Below, in pieces: positions 25,661 through 34,270 of a stretch of 64,000 nt of DNA. The DNA lies in NCBI RefSeq assembly GCF_903914075.1, contig NZ_CAIWNQ010000003.1, positions 1 through 64,000 on the forward strand. Reading direction: 5' to 3'. Source of the DNA: Ruegeria sp. THAF57 (GTDB lineage: Bacteria > Pseudomonadota > Alphaproteobacteria > Rhodobacterales > Rhodobacteraceae). The translations under genes and the position numbers were made by a program. The notes below the pieces were generated by a model, which was not told the DNA's origin, searched no databases, and was given only the letters and a program-made list of their open reading frames with translations. Position 1 is the first letter of the stretch; each line of letters starts with the position of its first letter.

Positions 25661-26685
25661 GCCTCGCGCCCCTCATAGCGAATGCGCGGGTCCAGCATGA
25701 CCAGCAGAATGTCAGAGATCATGGTTCCGATCAGGGTCAGAAGGGCCACGAACATCAGGATAAAGGCAGACAGGAACTGGTCCTGCGTTTTCAGCGCGGT
25801 CAGCAGGGTGGGCCCGATGGTCTGCAAACCCAGAACAACCGACACCAGAACCGAGCCGGATACCATTGACGGCAACAGGTTGCCGATATCCGCCACAAAG
25901 GGGTTGAAGGCCACGCGCAGCGGGTATTTCGTCAGCATCCGCGACGGAGACATTCCCTTGGCGATTGCCGTTTCCACGTAAGGTTTGCCCAATTCATCTA
26001 GCATATTGGCGCGCAGGCGTTGCATCATGGCAGACGCGCCGGACGTGCCGATCACGAATGTTGGGACAATCAGGTGAACTAGAATGGACTTCATCTTGTC
26101 CCAACTCATCGGCTGGCCTTCGAAGGACGGGTCCATCAGGCCGCCAATCGGTAAGTTGAAGTAGCGGTGGCCGTAATAGAACAGGATCAGAGCCAGCAGG
26201 AAGTTCGGCGTGGCCAGTCCAAGGTAACCAACAAATGCCGAGGTATAGTCGATCCACGTCCGGGACCGGGCCGCGGCGATTACGCCAAGCGGCAAGGCAA
26301 CTGCGTAGACGAACAGAATGGCGGCAAGGTTGACCACCACCGTCAGCCACAGGGTGTCGCCCACGATTTCAGCCACAGGACGGTCAAATTCAAATGACCA
26401 GCCGTAATTGCCTTGTATCAGGCCCTCGAACCCGTGGGGACCGGGCCAGAATCCCATCCAGATCAGATACTGCTCCCACATCGGGCGGTCCAACGCGTAT
26501 TCCGTACGCAAAAACTCGGCCTTGGCGACGCCTGCAGACTGGCCCGATGCCTGAAGCTCGGCGATCTGGTTGCTGAGATAGTCGCCGGGCGGCAGGTTGA
26601 TGATCACGAAGATCAGTACCGACACCACCAAAAGCGTCAGCAGCATCGTGAAAAAGCGATACACCGCGTAGCGCAGCATTACCAT
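25657..26685 (-). CDS. Peptide/opine-type ABC transporter permease (YejB/DppB-like)
   Basis: 342 residues with a first transmembrane helix at about residues 10-30 (FFTMLLTLLVVSVLIFVIINLPPGDY) and the permease core from about 110 to 335. The coupling loop is KPYVETAIAKGMSPSRMLTKYPLRV. The order B-then-E and the sizes match Yej/Dpp importers. The gene lies 13 bases after the binding-protein gene. Substrate is unknown from sequence. Confidence 0.88.
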   Translation of the reverse strand: MVMLRYAVYRFFTMLLTLLVVSVLIFVIINLPPGDYLSNQIAELQASGQSAGVAKAEFLRTEYALDRPMWEQYLIWMGFWPGPHGFEGLIQGNYGWSFEFDRPVAEIVGDTLWLTVVVNLAAILFVYAVALPLGVIAAARSRTWIDYTSAFVGYLGLATPNFLLALILFYYGHRYFNLPIGGLMDPSFEGQPMSWDKMKSILVHLIVPTFVIGTSGASAMMQRLRANMLDELGKPYVETAIAKGMSPSRMLTKYPLRVAFNPFVADIGNLLPSMVSGSVLVSVVLGLQTIGPTLLTALKTQDQFLSAFILMFVALLTLIGTMISDILLVMLDPRIRYEGREA

Positions 26686-26698
26686 TTAGCTGCTCCTG

Positions 26699-28609
26699 TC
26701 AGTCGGCGAAGAAAAACTCGTCGGGACGATGAATACCAAAATGAGCACCCGGTTCCCATGCCCACATTGCCTGCTCGGGCACGTTGCGCAGCCGGTTCGA
26801 GACAACTATGGGCTGAGGCGCGCCGTTCAGGATGCCGATCGCGTACAACTGGTCCGCGTGTATCTTCAGCATTTCGTTCCACGCGGTCTGCCGATCATCG
26901 TCCGTCTTGGCGATCTGCCAATCATGGGCCAGCTCCATTAGGCGCTGTGCTTCGGGCATATCGGGCGGCTCACCGGCTTCGCCTCCGGTCTGATAATACT
27001 GCCCCCATTTGGGCCAGGCCAGAAACACCTGATCGGTCGGCGCCAGATACGCGGGTGAGGTATGGAGCTGCGGAATTCCGTCATCCCAACCAAACCAGAC
27101 CGAGGCCATCGTGTTCCCCGCAAAAACCCGGTTGCGAAGGATATCCCTGTCCAATGGGCGCATCACAAGGTCGACGCCAATCTCACGCCACGTGTCGGTA
27201 ACGATCTGCAGCGCGTTCTCAACCTCTTGCCGTTCACCTGCTGTTTCAATGATCAGTTCCATCGGGCGTCCATCGGGCAACAGTCGGATACCGTTCTTGT
27301 CACGCTCGGTCAGGCCAGCCTCATCCAGTAGGGCATTGGCCTGTTCAATATCGTACTGGGCCCAAGCCTTTGCGTTTTCTTCGTCATAAAACGGCGACGC
27401 GGGTAAAACCGACATGGCACCGGGTTGAGCCAGCTTGAAATAGAGCGCCTGATTGATCGTCTTTCGGTCGATGGCCAACGACAGGGCACGGCGCACGCGC
27501 ACGTCACGCAGAACCTCGCGCCACGCATCATCGGCAAAATTCAGGTTGGGATAAATCGCGATCTGCGACGCGACCCCGGTTTTCCATAGCAAGGTTTTGT
27601 AGTCGCCGCCCGTCTCACCTTTCTTCAGGATCGAGGCGTCGCGGAACGCCAGCCCACGCCCTTGCAGATCGGTTTCGCCAGCGTTTGTTTTCGCGGCGAC
27701 CAGTCCGGGGGCGACGATCTCCATCTCGACGACGTCGATATAGGGCAATTGCATGCCTTTGCTGTCGATGCGGTGATAATAAGGGTTGCGGACAAAATTG
27801 TGCCGGATCTTCTTGCCGGAACTTGCGTTCAACCACGGCTGCAACGTGGGCAGTTGGTGATTGTCGAACTTATAAAGGTTATCCAACTTGTTGTGCAGCG
27901 CGGCCCAGCTTTTGACGCGGGCATCCTCGACCTGAAATGCCAGCTCATCGGCATCAGCGAATTTCTCGTGATATTGTTTGAGGAATTCTGAAGGCCGATA
28001 AATGAAGGGCGGGCGGGCCTGCGCCAGAGATTGCAGAAAGTCGGGGTTCGGATCGTCCCATTCATATACGACCGTGGTTTCGTCCGGGAAGCTGACGGTT
28101 GGCGGTTTGCCCTCGACAATCAGGAAGTCGGGCGGCCCGGACGGGCTGAGCAGTTCGTTATTCGCAACGTCCTCCCACCAGTACCGAAAGTCCTCGGACG
28201 TGAAAGGTGAACCGTCAGACCATTTATGACCTTCTCGCAGGCGCAGCGTGAACTTGCGGTTCCCTTCGTTTTCAAATGACGCAAGCAGGTCCGGGACAAT
28301 CTCGTAGTTTTGGTCAAATCCAACCAAACGGGCATAGCCGTAAACGACCATCTGACGAATGTCCTTGGAACGCGTCACCATCGTGCGCAGGGTGCCGCCC
28401 GGGGTGCCAAATTCGCGCCCCTTCGCGGCAAGGTCCACGACCAAGGGTTCAGCCGGAAGCCGCTCCTCGATGGGGGGTAGGTTGCCCGCGCTGACCTCAG
28501 ACTGCCAGAAGGGGCCTTCGACAGGGGTGGGCGTCGCGGCCAGTGTCGGTAATGAACACAGGGCCGAAAAAGCGGCTGCCAGTAACAGGGGGCGAGTGGT
28601 CTTAAACAT
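26699..28609 (-). CDS. ABC transporter substrate-binding protein, family 5
   Basis: 636 residues, a periplasmic binding protein of the oligopeptide/opine class. A signal peptide covers about residues 1-25 (MFKTTRPLLLAAAFSALCSL, then LAA). The family-5 pattern is clear: LRMTV-like start, LREGHKWSDGSPFTSEDFRYWWEDV, DVRVRRALSLAIDRKTINQALYF, and late LWLxF-type strands. Length above 600 is on the long side, as for YejA. It overlaps the double-ATPase stop by 8 bases, implying coupled translation. The ligand may be a peptide, opine or sugar-derived amine; it is not determined. Confidence 0.9.
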   Translation of the reverse strand: MFKTTRPLLLAAAFSALCSLPTLAATPTPVEGPFWQSEVSAGNLPPIEERLPAEPLVVDLAAKGREFGTPGGTLRTMVTRSKDIRQMVVYGYARLVGFDQNYEIVPDLLASFENEGNRKFTLRLREGHKWSDGSPFTSEDFRYWWEDVANNELLSPSGPPDFLIVEGKPPTVSFPDETTVVYEWDDPNPDFLQSLAQARPPFIYRPSEFLKQYHEKFADADELAFQVEDARVKSWAALHNKLDNLYKFDNHQLPTLQPWLNASSGKKIRHNFVRNPYYHRIDSKGMQLPYIDVVEMEIVAPGLVAAKTNAGETDLQGRGLAFRDASILKKGETGGDYKTLLWKTGVASQIAIYPNLNFADDAWREVLRDVRVRRALSLAIDRKTINQALYFKLAQPGAMSVLPASPFYDEENAKAWAQYDIEQANALLDEAGLTERDKNGIRLLPDGRPMELIIETAGERQEVENALQIVTDTWREIGVDLVMRPLDRDILRNRVFAGNTMASVWFGWDDGIPQLHTSPAYLAPTDQVFLAWPKWGQYYQTGGEAGEPPDMPEAQRLMELAHDWQIAKTDDDRQTAWNEMLKIHADQLYAIGILNGAPQPIVVSNRLRNVPEQAMWAWEPGAHFGIHRPDEFFFAD

Positions 28610-30374
28610 GGCATCGTACCTTATGGCCGGGCTCCATCTCTACCAGCGAAGGTATCACGGAGTCGGTAAATCGGAAGGCGTCATCCCAACTGTCTGGTGA
28701 ACCAGCGCCCAAAGCAACCAAATTCAGGTCAATGGGCCGGTTGATGTCGGGTTCCGGCTGAGCGGCAATCAGCGCCTTGGTGTAGGGGTGGCGGGGGTTG
28801 TAGAACAGGGTCTCGGGCGGGGCTTGTTCCACCACCAGACCCCGGCGCATCACCGCGACTTCGTCGGCAATCCGCGCCACGACCGCCAGGTCGTGGGAGA
28901 TGAAGAAATACGACAGGTTCAGACCTTCCTGCAGGTTTTCCAACAGTGTCAGGATTTGTTCCTGAACCGACACGTCCAGCGCCGAAGTCGGCTCGTCGCA
29001 GACGATGAGTTGAGGGTCCAGCATCATGGCGCGTGCGATGGACAGGCGCTGACGCTGGCCACCCGAAAACGCGTGCGGATAGCGTTTCAGCATATCGGCG
29101 TTCAAGCCGACCCGTTGCAGCATTTCGGCGGCCTTGTCCCTTTGTTCCGCAGCCGAGCCGATGTTGTGGATTTCCAGCGGTTCGGTCATGGCGTCCTGAA
29201 TGCGCATACGCGGACTAAGCGAGCTGTAGGGGTCCTGAAACACCATCTGTGCCTTGCGCTGAAAGGCGGTACGTTGCGCGCGAGACATCCGGTGAACGGT
29301 TATCGGGTCCTTGTCCGGGGATGTGCGAAAAAGAACTTCTCCACCCGGATCAGGTGGCTCGGCGCCCAAGGCTATGCGGGCGGCGGTGGTTTTGCCAGAG
29401 CCGCTTTCGCCCACGATGGCCAATGTCTTGCCGCGTGCAAGATTCAGGTCCACGCCGCGGCAGGCATGTATCAGCCGTTCCCCTTGCCACCCTTTACTTG
29501 AACGCATTGTATAGGTCTTGGACACGTCCTTCAGTTGCAGGATCAAGTCCTCTTCAGGCATCGGGATGCCGACCGCATCTTCGTCCGGAATTTCCGGGGC
29601 CGCGTTGAACAACTGTTGCGTGTATGGATGCGCCGGGTCGGTCAGTATAGGCGCGGCCGCGCCGGATTCCATGACGCGGCCCTTGTGCATGACAACGACC
29701 TGCTCTGCCATATTCGCGACTACGCCCAGATCGTGTGTCACGAGGATCAGCGCCATTCCGGTTTCGCGCTGAAGCTCTTTGATCAGACCCAGTACCTGCG
29801 CCTGAGTTGTCACGTCCAACGCGGTCGTGGGTTCGTCGGCAATCAGCAGCTCAGGCTTGGAAACCATGGCCATCGCGATCATCGCGCGCTGCCGCATCCC
29901 GCCCGACAGTTCGAACGGATAAGAATCATACGCGCGTTGGGGATCGGGAAAACCGACCCGTTCAAACTGAGTCAGAACTTCTTTGCGCGCCTGGGCCTCG
30001 GACGCGCCGCGATGTAGCCAAAGGACTTCGCTGACCTGATTTCCGATCTTGTGCAGGGGCGAAAGGGAACGCATCGGCTCCTGAAAGATCATCGAAACAC
30101 GGTTGCCTCGGATATCCCTCATCTGGCGTTCGCTGATCCGGGTCAGGTCTTCCATTCCCTTGGAATCATTCAGAGTAATGGTGCCACTGCGAATTTGTGC
30201 AGTGCGCGGCAGGATCCGTAGCGCCGCCCTGCACGAGATCGTTTTCCCCGAGCCCGACTCCCCAACCAGCGCAAGTGTCTGCCCGGCTTCGACGTCGAAG
30301 TTGACGTCTTTGACAACAGAATCGCCCGCACCGAAACCGATGCTGAGGTCTCGGACAGACAACAACGCAGTCAT
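28602..30374 (-). CDS. Dipeptide-type ABC transporter, fused double ATP-binding protein
   Basis: 590 residues with two complete ABC ATPase domains in tandem, as in YejF/GsiA. Domain 1 has Walker A GESGSGKTI near residue 38, signature LSGGMRQRAMIAMAMV and Walker B LLIADEPTTALD. Domain 2 has Walker A GESGSGKTTAARIAL near residue 325, signature FSGGQRQRLSIARAMM and IVCDEPTSALD. Both end with the oligopeptide-type C-terminal extension (HPYTQQLF, HPYTKALI). It is the first gene of the importer operon, so the promoter lies in 30375-30600. Confidence 0.92.
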   Translation of the reverse strand: MTALLSVRDLSIGFGAGDSVVKDVNFDVEAGQTLALVGESGSGKTISCRAALRILPRTAQIRSGTITLNDSKGMEDLTRISERQMRDIRGNRVSMIFQEPMRSLSPLHKIGNQVSEVLWLHRGASEAQARKEVLTQFERVGFPDPQRAYDSYPFELSGGMRQRAMIAMAMVSKPELLIADEPTTALDVTTQAQVLGLIKELQRETGMALILVTHDLGVVANMAEQVVVMHKGRVMESGAAAPILTDPAHPYTQQLFNAAPEIPDEDAVGIPMPEEDLILQLKDVSKTYTMRSSKGWQGERLIHACRGVDLNLARGKTLAIVGESGSGKTTAARIALGAEPPDPGGEVLFRTSPDKDPITVHRMSRAQRTAFQRKAQMVFQDPYSSLSPRMRIQDAMTEPLEIHNIGSAAEQRDKAAEMLQRVGLNADMLKRYPHAFSGGQRQRLSIARAMMLDPQLIVCDEPTSALDVSVQEQILTLLENLQEGLNLSYFFISHDLAVVARIADEVAVMRRGLVVEQAPPETLFYNPRHPYTKALIAAQPEPDINRPIDLNLVALGAGSPDSWDDAFRFTDSVIPSLVEMEPGHKVRCHV

Positions 30375-30607
30375 GCGGGTTTTCCACCCGTCTGGCCGTG
30401 GGTTTTCATCGGCTTGTTCAACTCCCCGTGTTTTTTGAAGCAGTTTCGCGCGGTTGGACCCAACTAGTCAAACCCGTTCTTGTGCTGAAATGTCGCGAAA
30501 ATTTGAATCCGAGGCCTATTTGCCTACACAAAGCCTTGAGGATTTGCCATCAAATGCGATGTCGGCCCCACCTTTCATACCGACAGATATCAAGGAGAGA
30601 TTTCCCC

Positions 30608-31105
30608 GTGCCTGACGACCAAAGCCGCCTCGATTTGTTCATCGACCGTATGGTTTCGCAACGAGCCTGTCTGGACCACGCCATTGCACAGACAAAAGGC
30701 ATGACGGGGCCTGTGTTCGAACTGGGGTTGGGCAATGGTCGCACCTATCACCACATGGCCCAGTATATCAAAGATCGGCCCGTCTATGTTTTTGAGCGTG
30801 CTGTTGCCTCGCATCCTGATTCAACCCCGCCAGAGGACATGGTGATTTTGGGGGATGTGCGGGAAACGCTTCCTGCGGCACTGGTTCGCTTTGGCGCGAC
30901 GGCCAGCTTGATCCATGCTGATCTTGGCGGTCACAACCGGGAAAAGAACGATGCGTTTGCGCGCCTTGTGTCGCCTTTGATCGAGCCGCTTTTGGCGGAA
31001 GGGGGGCTGATGGTATCGAGCGACCGGATGTATTTCGAAACCCTGACAGAGTTACCATTGCCGACGGGGGCCGTCGAAGGCCGCTGTTTCGTTTATTGCC
31101 GCTAA
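30608..31105 (+). CDS. Small class I SAM-dependent methyltransferase (second copy)
   Basis: 165 residues from GTG at 30608, chosen because AGGAGA lies ten bases upstream and homology to the first copy begins here; the open frame extends further up but without family-like sequence. Motif I is VFELGLGNGRTYHHM, followed by VYVFERAVASHPDSTPP and a late GGLMVSSD strand. It is paralogous to the gene at 13824-14300. It precedes a GST gene by 21 bases, probably in one operon. Substrate is unknown. Confidence 0.8.
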   Translation: MPDDQSRLDLFIDRMVSQRACLDHAIAQTKGMTGPVFELGLGNGRTYHHMAQYIKDRPVYVFERAVASHPDSTPPEDMVILGDVRETLPAALVRFGATASLIHADLGGHNREKNDAFARLVSPLIEPLLAEGGLMVSSDRMYFETLTELPLPTGAVEGRCFVYCR

Positions 31106-31126
31106 CTGGCTTATAAGGATTTTCTG

Positions 31127-31756
31127 ATGCTGTTTTATGATTGCTCTACTGCTCCGAACCCCCGTCGTGCGCGGATGTTCATCGCTGAAAAAGGGCTTGA
31201 GATTGAGACCCGCGATATCTCTATCGCCAAGGGTGAGCAACTCAGCGATGAATTTCGGGCCGTCAATCCGAACGCGACCATTCCGGTTCTTGTGACGGAC
31301 GAAGGGACCACGTTGGCCGAGAATCTCGGAATCGCGGCTTATCTGGAGGCGCGCTTTCCCGAGCCGCCCTTGATGGGGCGGACACCGGATGAAAAGGGAT
31401 CGGTTCTGATGTGGAACAGTATTGTCGAGCAACAAGGCGGTGCGCCGATTGCCGAGGCGCTGCGCAATACCCATCCGGCGTTTGAAGGTCGCGCGATACC
31501 CGGACCTGTGAACCACGCCCAGATCCCCGAGTTGGCGCAGCGCGCGACGGTGCGGGTCGCGCGGTTTTTCGATGTTCTGGAAGCCAGGCTGGCCGAAAGT
31601 GATTTTGTCGCGGGCGAAGTGTTTACGTTGGCAGATATTTCGACATTCGTATTCGTTGATTTCGCACGCGTGATCAAAATGAAGATTCCTCAGGAAAACG
31701 CGGCAACTCTTGCCTGGTTTGACAAGATAGCGTCGCGGCCCAGCGCCCAGCTTTAA
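31127..31756 (+). CDS. Glutathione S-transferase family protein
   Basis: 209 residues. The N-terminal thioredoxin-like domain has STAPNPRRARMFIAEKGLE (residues 7-25) and the glutathione-contact motif NPNATIPVLVTDEGTTLAEN with the conserved cis-Pro and an E-N in place of E-S. The C-terminal helical domain contains FTLADIS, the N-capping box of the GST fold. It probably conjugates or reduces small electrophiles in the cytosol. Transcribed with the small methyltransferase. The substrate cannot be read. Confidence 0.9.
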   Translation: MLFYDCSTAPNPRRARMFIAEKGLEIETRDISIAKGEQLSDEFRAVNPNATIPVLVTDEGTTLAENLGIAAYLEARFPEPPLMGRTPDEKGSVLMWNSIVEQQGGAPIAEALRNTHPAFEGRAIPGPVNHAQIPELAQRATVRVARFFDVLEARLAESDFVAGEVFTLADISTFVFVDFARVIKMKIPQENAATLAWFDKIASRPSAQL

Positions 31757-31794
31757 AGACCCGATCAGGTCCTGCAAGATTTTGACCACCAGAA

Positions 31795-31815
31795 CTGTAC
31801 AGAAATGTCTAGACA
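31795..31815. promoter_or_regulatory. Two palindromes before the DMGDH-like operon
   Basis: CTGTACAG (31795-31802) and the perfect 10-bp palindrome TGTCTAGACA (31806-31815) lie 53 bases before the operon start. The second contains the same half-site, TGTCTA/TAGACA, as the candidate PhnF operator at 6926-6954. It is a plausible operator for a GntR or TetR regulator; binding is inference. Confidence 0.45.
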
Positions 31816-31867
31816 GAGGTGAACAGTGCGTCTAGCGTCCCCTGCGAGTCATGCGGGGGAGTGCAGG

Positions 31868-34270
31868 ATGAAATCTCAGTATCGTGTTGTGGTCATCGGG
31901 GGCGGCGTCGTGGGTGCCTCGGTTCTGTATCATCTGGCCAAGTTTGGCTGGTCGGATGTGGTGATGCTGGAACGGCGGCGTCTTGCGTCGGGGTCTTCGT
32001 GGCATGCGGCGGGCGGTATTCACGCCTTGAACGCCGACCCGAACATGGCGGCACTGCAGGCTTATACCATTGACCTGCTAAGTGAGATTGAAAAGGAATC
32101 CGGCCAGAATATCGGCCTGCACATGACAGGTGGTCTGACCTTGGCGGGCACCCCGGAACGGTGGGAATGGTTGCAAGCGAACTATCGCATCTTTCAATCC
32201 ATTGGGATTGACGATTGCGAGTTGCTGTCCCCGGAAGAGGCGCAGCGACGTTGTCCGATCATGTCCACTGATGGCGTGCTGGGCGCGATGTGGGCGGATC
32301 GCGAAGGGTATATTGACACGACCGGCACCGTGCAGGCCTATGCGACCGCAGCCAAGAAACGCGGTGCTGAATATTATGAGGAAACCAAGGTTGAAAGTCT
32401 GACGCAGACGGCAGATGGTTGGGAAGTAGTCACCGACAAGGGCACAATCACCTGTGAGCACGTGGTCAACGCGGCCGGCCTTTGGGCCAAGCAGGTGGGC
32501 CGCATGGCCGGGATTGAACTGCCGGTCTCACCACTCAAGCACCATTATCTGATCACCGACACGGTCCCCGAGGTCGCGCAGGCGGATTTCGAGATGCCGA
32601 TGACCGTGGATCTGGAAGGCTTCACCTATATGCGGCAGGACCAGAAGGGTGTTCTGGTTGGTATCTATGAGGTCGAACACGAACACTGGGCCATGGACGG
32701 CGCACCATGGAATTACGGCGAAGAACTGTTTCAGGAGCAGCTTGACCGGATCGAGAACGAGCTGACGCTGGGCTTTGAACGCTATCCGTCGATCCAGAAT
32801 GTCGGGATCAAGACGTGGGTCAACGGTGCGTTTACCTTTGCGCCGGACGGGAACCCTCTGGTCGGGCCGGTGCCGGGCAAGCGGGGCTATTGGTCAGCCT
32901 GCGCGGTGATGGCGGGCTTCCTGCAGGGTGGGGGGGTCGGCAAGACGCTGGCTGAGTGGATGATCCATGGTGAGCCCGAGGCTGATGCGTGGCCCATGGA
33001 TGTGGCCCGCTTCGGCGACTTCGCGCAGAACAAACGGTATATCCGCGAAACGACCGGACAGTTCTATTCCCGCCGCTTCGTGATGACCTATCCGAACGAA
33101 CAACTTCCTGCGGGGCGTCCGTTGAAGATGGCTCCGGCGCATGACGCGATGACGGAAGCCGGGTGCAAGTGGGGGGTAAGCTGGGACCTTGAGGTGCCGC
33201 TCTATTTCGCGCCGAAAGGGTTCGAGGAAACACCGACCCTGAAGCGTTCGAACGCGCATGATATCGTGGCCGAGGAATGCAAGGTGATCCGCGAGGGTGT
33301 GGGCCTAATGGATATCACCGGATTCTCGCGGTTTGAGGTCAGCGGCCCCAACGCGCAGGTTTGGCTGGATAAGGTGATGGCCTCGAAACTGCCAGCGCCC
33401 GGACGGGCAAAGCTGGCCCCGATGTTGGGCGAGAACGGGCGGCTTAAGGGTGATCTGACCGTGCTGAACTGGGGCGATGGGACATGGTGGATCATGGGCA
33501 GCTATTACCTGCGCGCCTGGCATATGCGGTGGTTCGATGACCACATGATCGACGGTGTGGCCGTTCGCGATCTGGGTGAGGAATATTGCGGGTTTGCTGT
33601 CGTCGGCCCAAAATCGCAGGCCGTGGTCGAGAAATTGGCTGAACAGGATATCTCGGGCCTAAAATTCATGGGTTGCGGGGATTTCGATATCGGCCTCGTC
33701 CGCGCCCGTGTCGCGCGCATGTCGGTCACCGGAGAAAAAGGGTATGAGATCAACTGCCGTTATGGGGATCACATCAAGCTGCGCCGGATGCTGCTTGATG
33801 CCGGGGCGGATGAAGGCATTCGCGAATGCGGCTTTAACGCTATGCTGTCGACCCGCCTTGAAAAGAGTTTTGGCATCTGGTCGGCAGAGTTCACACAGCT
33901 TTACACGCCCGGAATGACGGGAATGGATCGCTGGATCGACTGGGACAAGGAATTTGTCGGTAAACATGCGGCACTGGCCGAACGCAACGGCAACGGCCCC
34001 GCGCAGGTGCAGGTCACGCTGGAGGTTGATGCGCTGGATGCGGACGCCAGTGGCTATGAACCCGTCTGGGCCAATGGTGAGCGGGTCGGGTTCGTGACCT
34101 CGGGCGGGTATGGCCATTACACCGGCAAGTCGCTGGCGATGGCACTGGTCAACCGTGACAAAGCAACTCCGGGGACTGATCTGTCGGTTCATGTGGTCGG
34201 TGTTGAGCGCCCGGCAAGGGTGATCGAACCGTCGCCTTATGATCCGCAAGGCCAGGCGATGCGGGGCTGA
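31868..34270 (+). CDS. DMGDH/sarcosine-dehydrogenase-like FAD oxidoreductase with GcvT domains
   Basis: About 800 residues from ATG 31868 (GGGGGA upstream; an earlier in-frame GTG at 31826 is less likely). An N-terminal FAD domain has VIGGGVVGAS (residues 9-18) and SSWHAAGG with H46 in the position that binds FAD covalently in dimethylglycine dehydrogenases. From about residue 440 the protein is a folate-binding GcvT/aminomethyltransferase region (LMDITGFSRFEVSGP, TGEKGYEI). Such enzymes oxidise N-methyl groups and pass formaldehyde to tetrahydrofolate. It starts a four-gene operon. The exact substrate is unknown. Confidence 0.9.
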   Translation: MKSQYRVVVIGGGVVGASVLYHLAKFGWSDVVMLERRRLASGSSWHAAGGIHALNADPNMAALQAYTIDLLSEIEKESGQNIGLHMTGGLTLAGTPERWEWLQANYRIFQSIGIDDCELLSPEEAQRRCPIMSTDGVLGAMWADREGYIDTTGTVQAYATAAKKRGAEYYEETKVESLTQTADGWEVVTDKGTITCEHVVNAAGLWAKQVGRMAGIELPVSPLKHHYLITDTVPEVAQADFEMPMTVDLEGFTYMRQDQKGVLVGIYEVEHEHWAMDGAPWNYGEELFQEQLDRIENELTLGFERYPSIQNVGIKTWVNGAFTFAPDGNPLVGPVPGKRGYWSACAVMAGFLQGGGVGKTLAEWMIHGEPEADAWPMDVARFGDFAQNKRYIRETTGQFYSRRFVMTYPNEQLPAGRPLKMAPAHDAMTEAGCKWGVSWDLEVPLYFAPKGFEETPTLKRSNAHDIVAEECKVIREGVGLMDITGFSRFEVSGPNAQVWLDKVMASKLPAPGRAKLAPMLGENGRLKGDLTVLNWGDGTWWIMGSYYLRAWHMRWFDDHMIDGVAVRDLGEEYCGFAVVGPKSQAVVEKLAEQDISGLKFMGCGDFDIGLVRARVARMSVTGEKGYEINCRYGDHIKLRRMLLDAGADEGIRECGFNAMLSTRLEKSFGIWSAEFTQLYTPGMTGMDRWIDWDKEFVGKHAALAERNGNGPAQVQVTLEVDALDADASGYEPVWANGERVGFVTSGGYGHYTGKSLAMALVNRDKATPGTDLSVHVVGVERPARVIEPSPYDPQGQAMRG

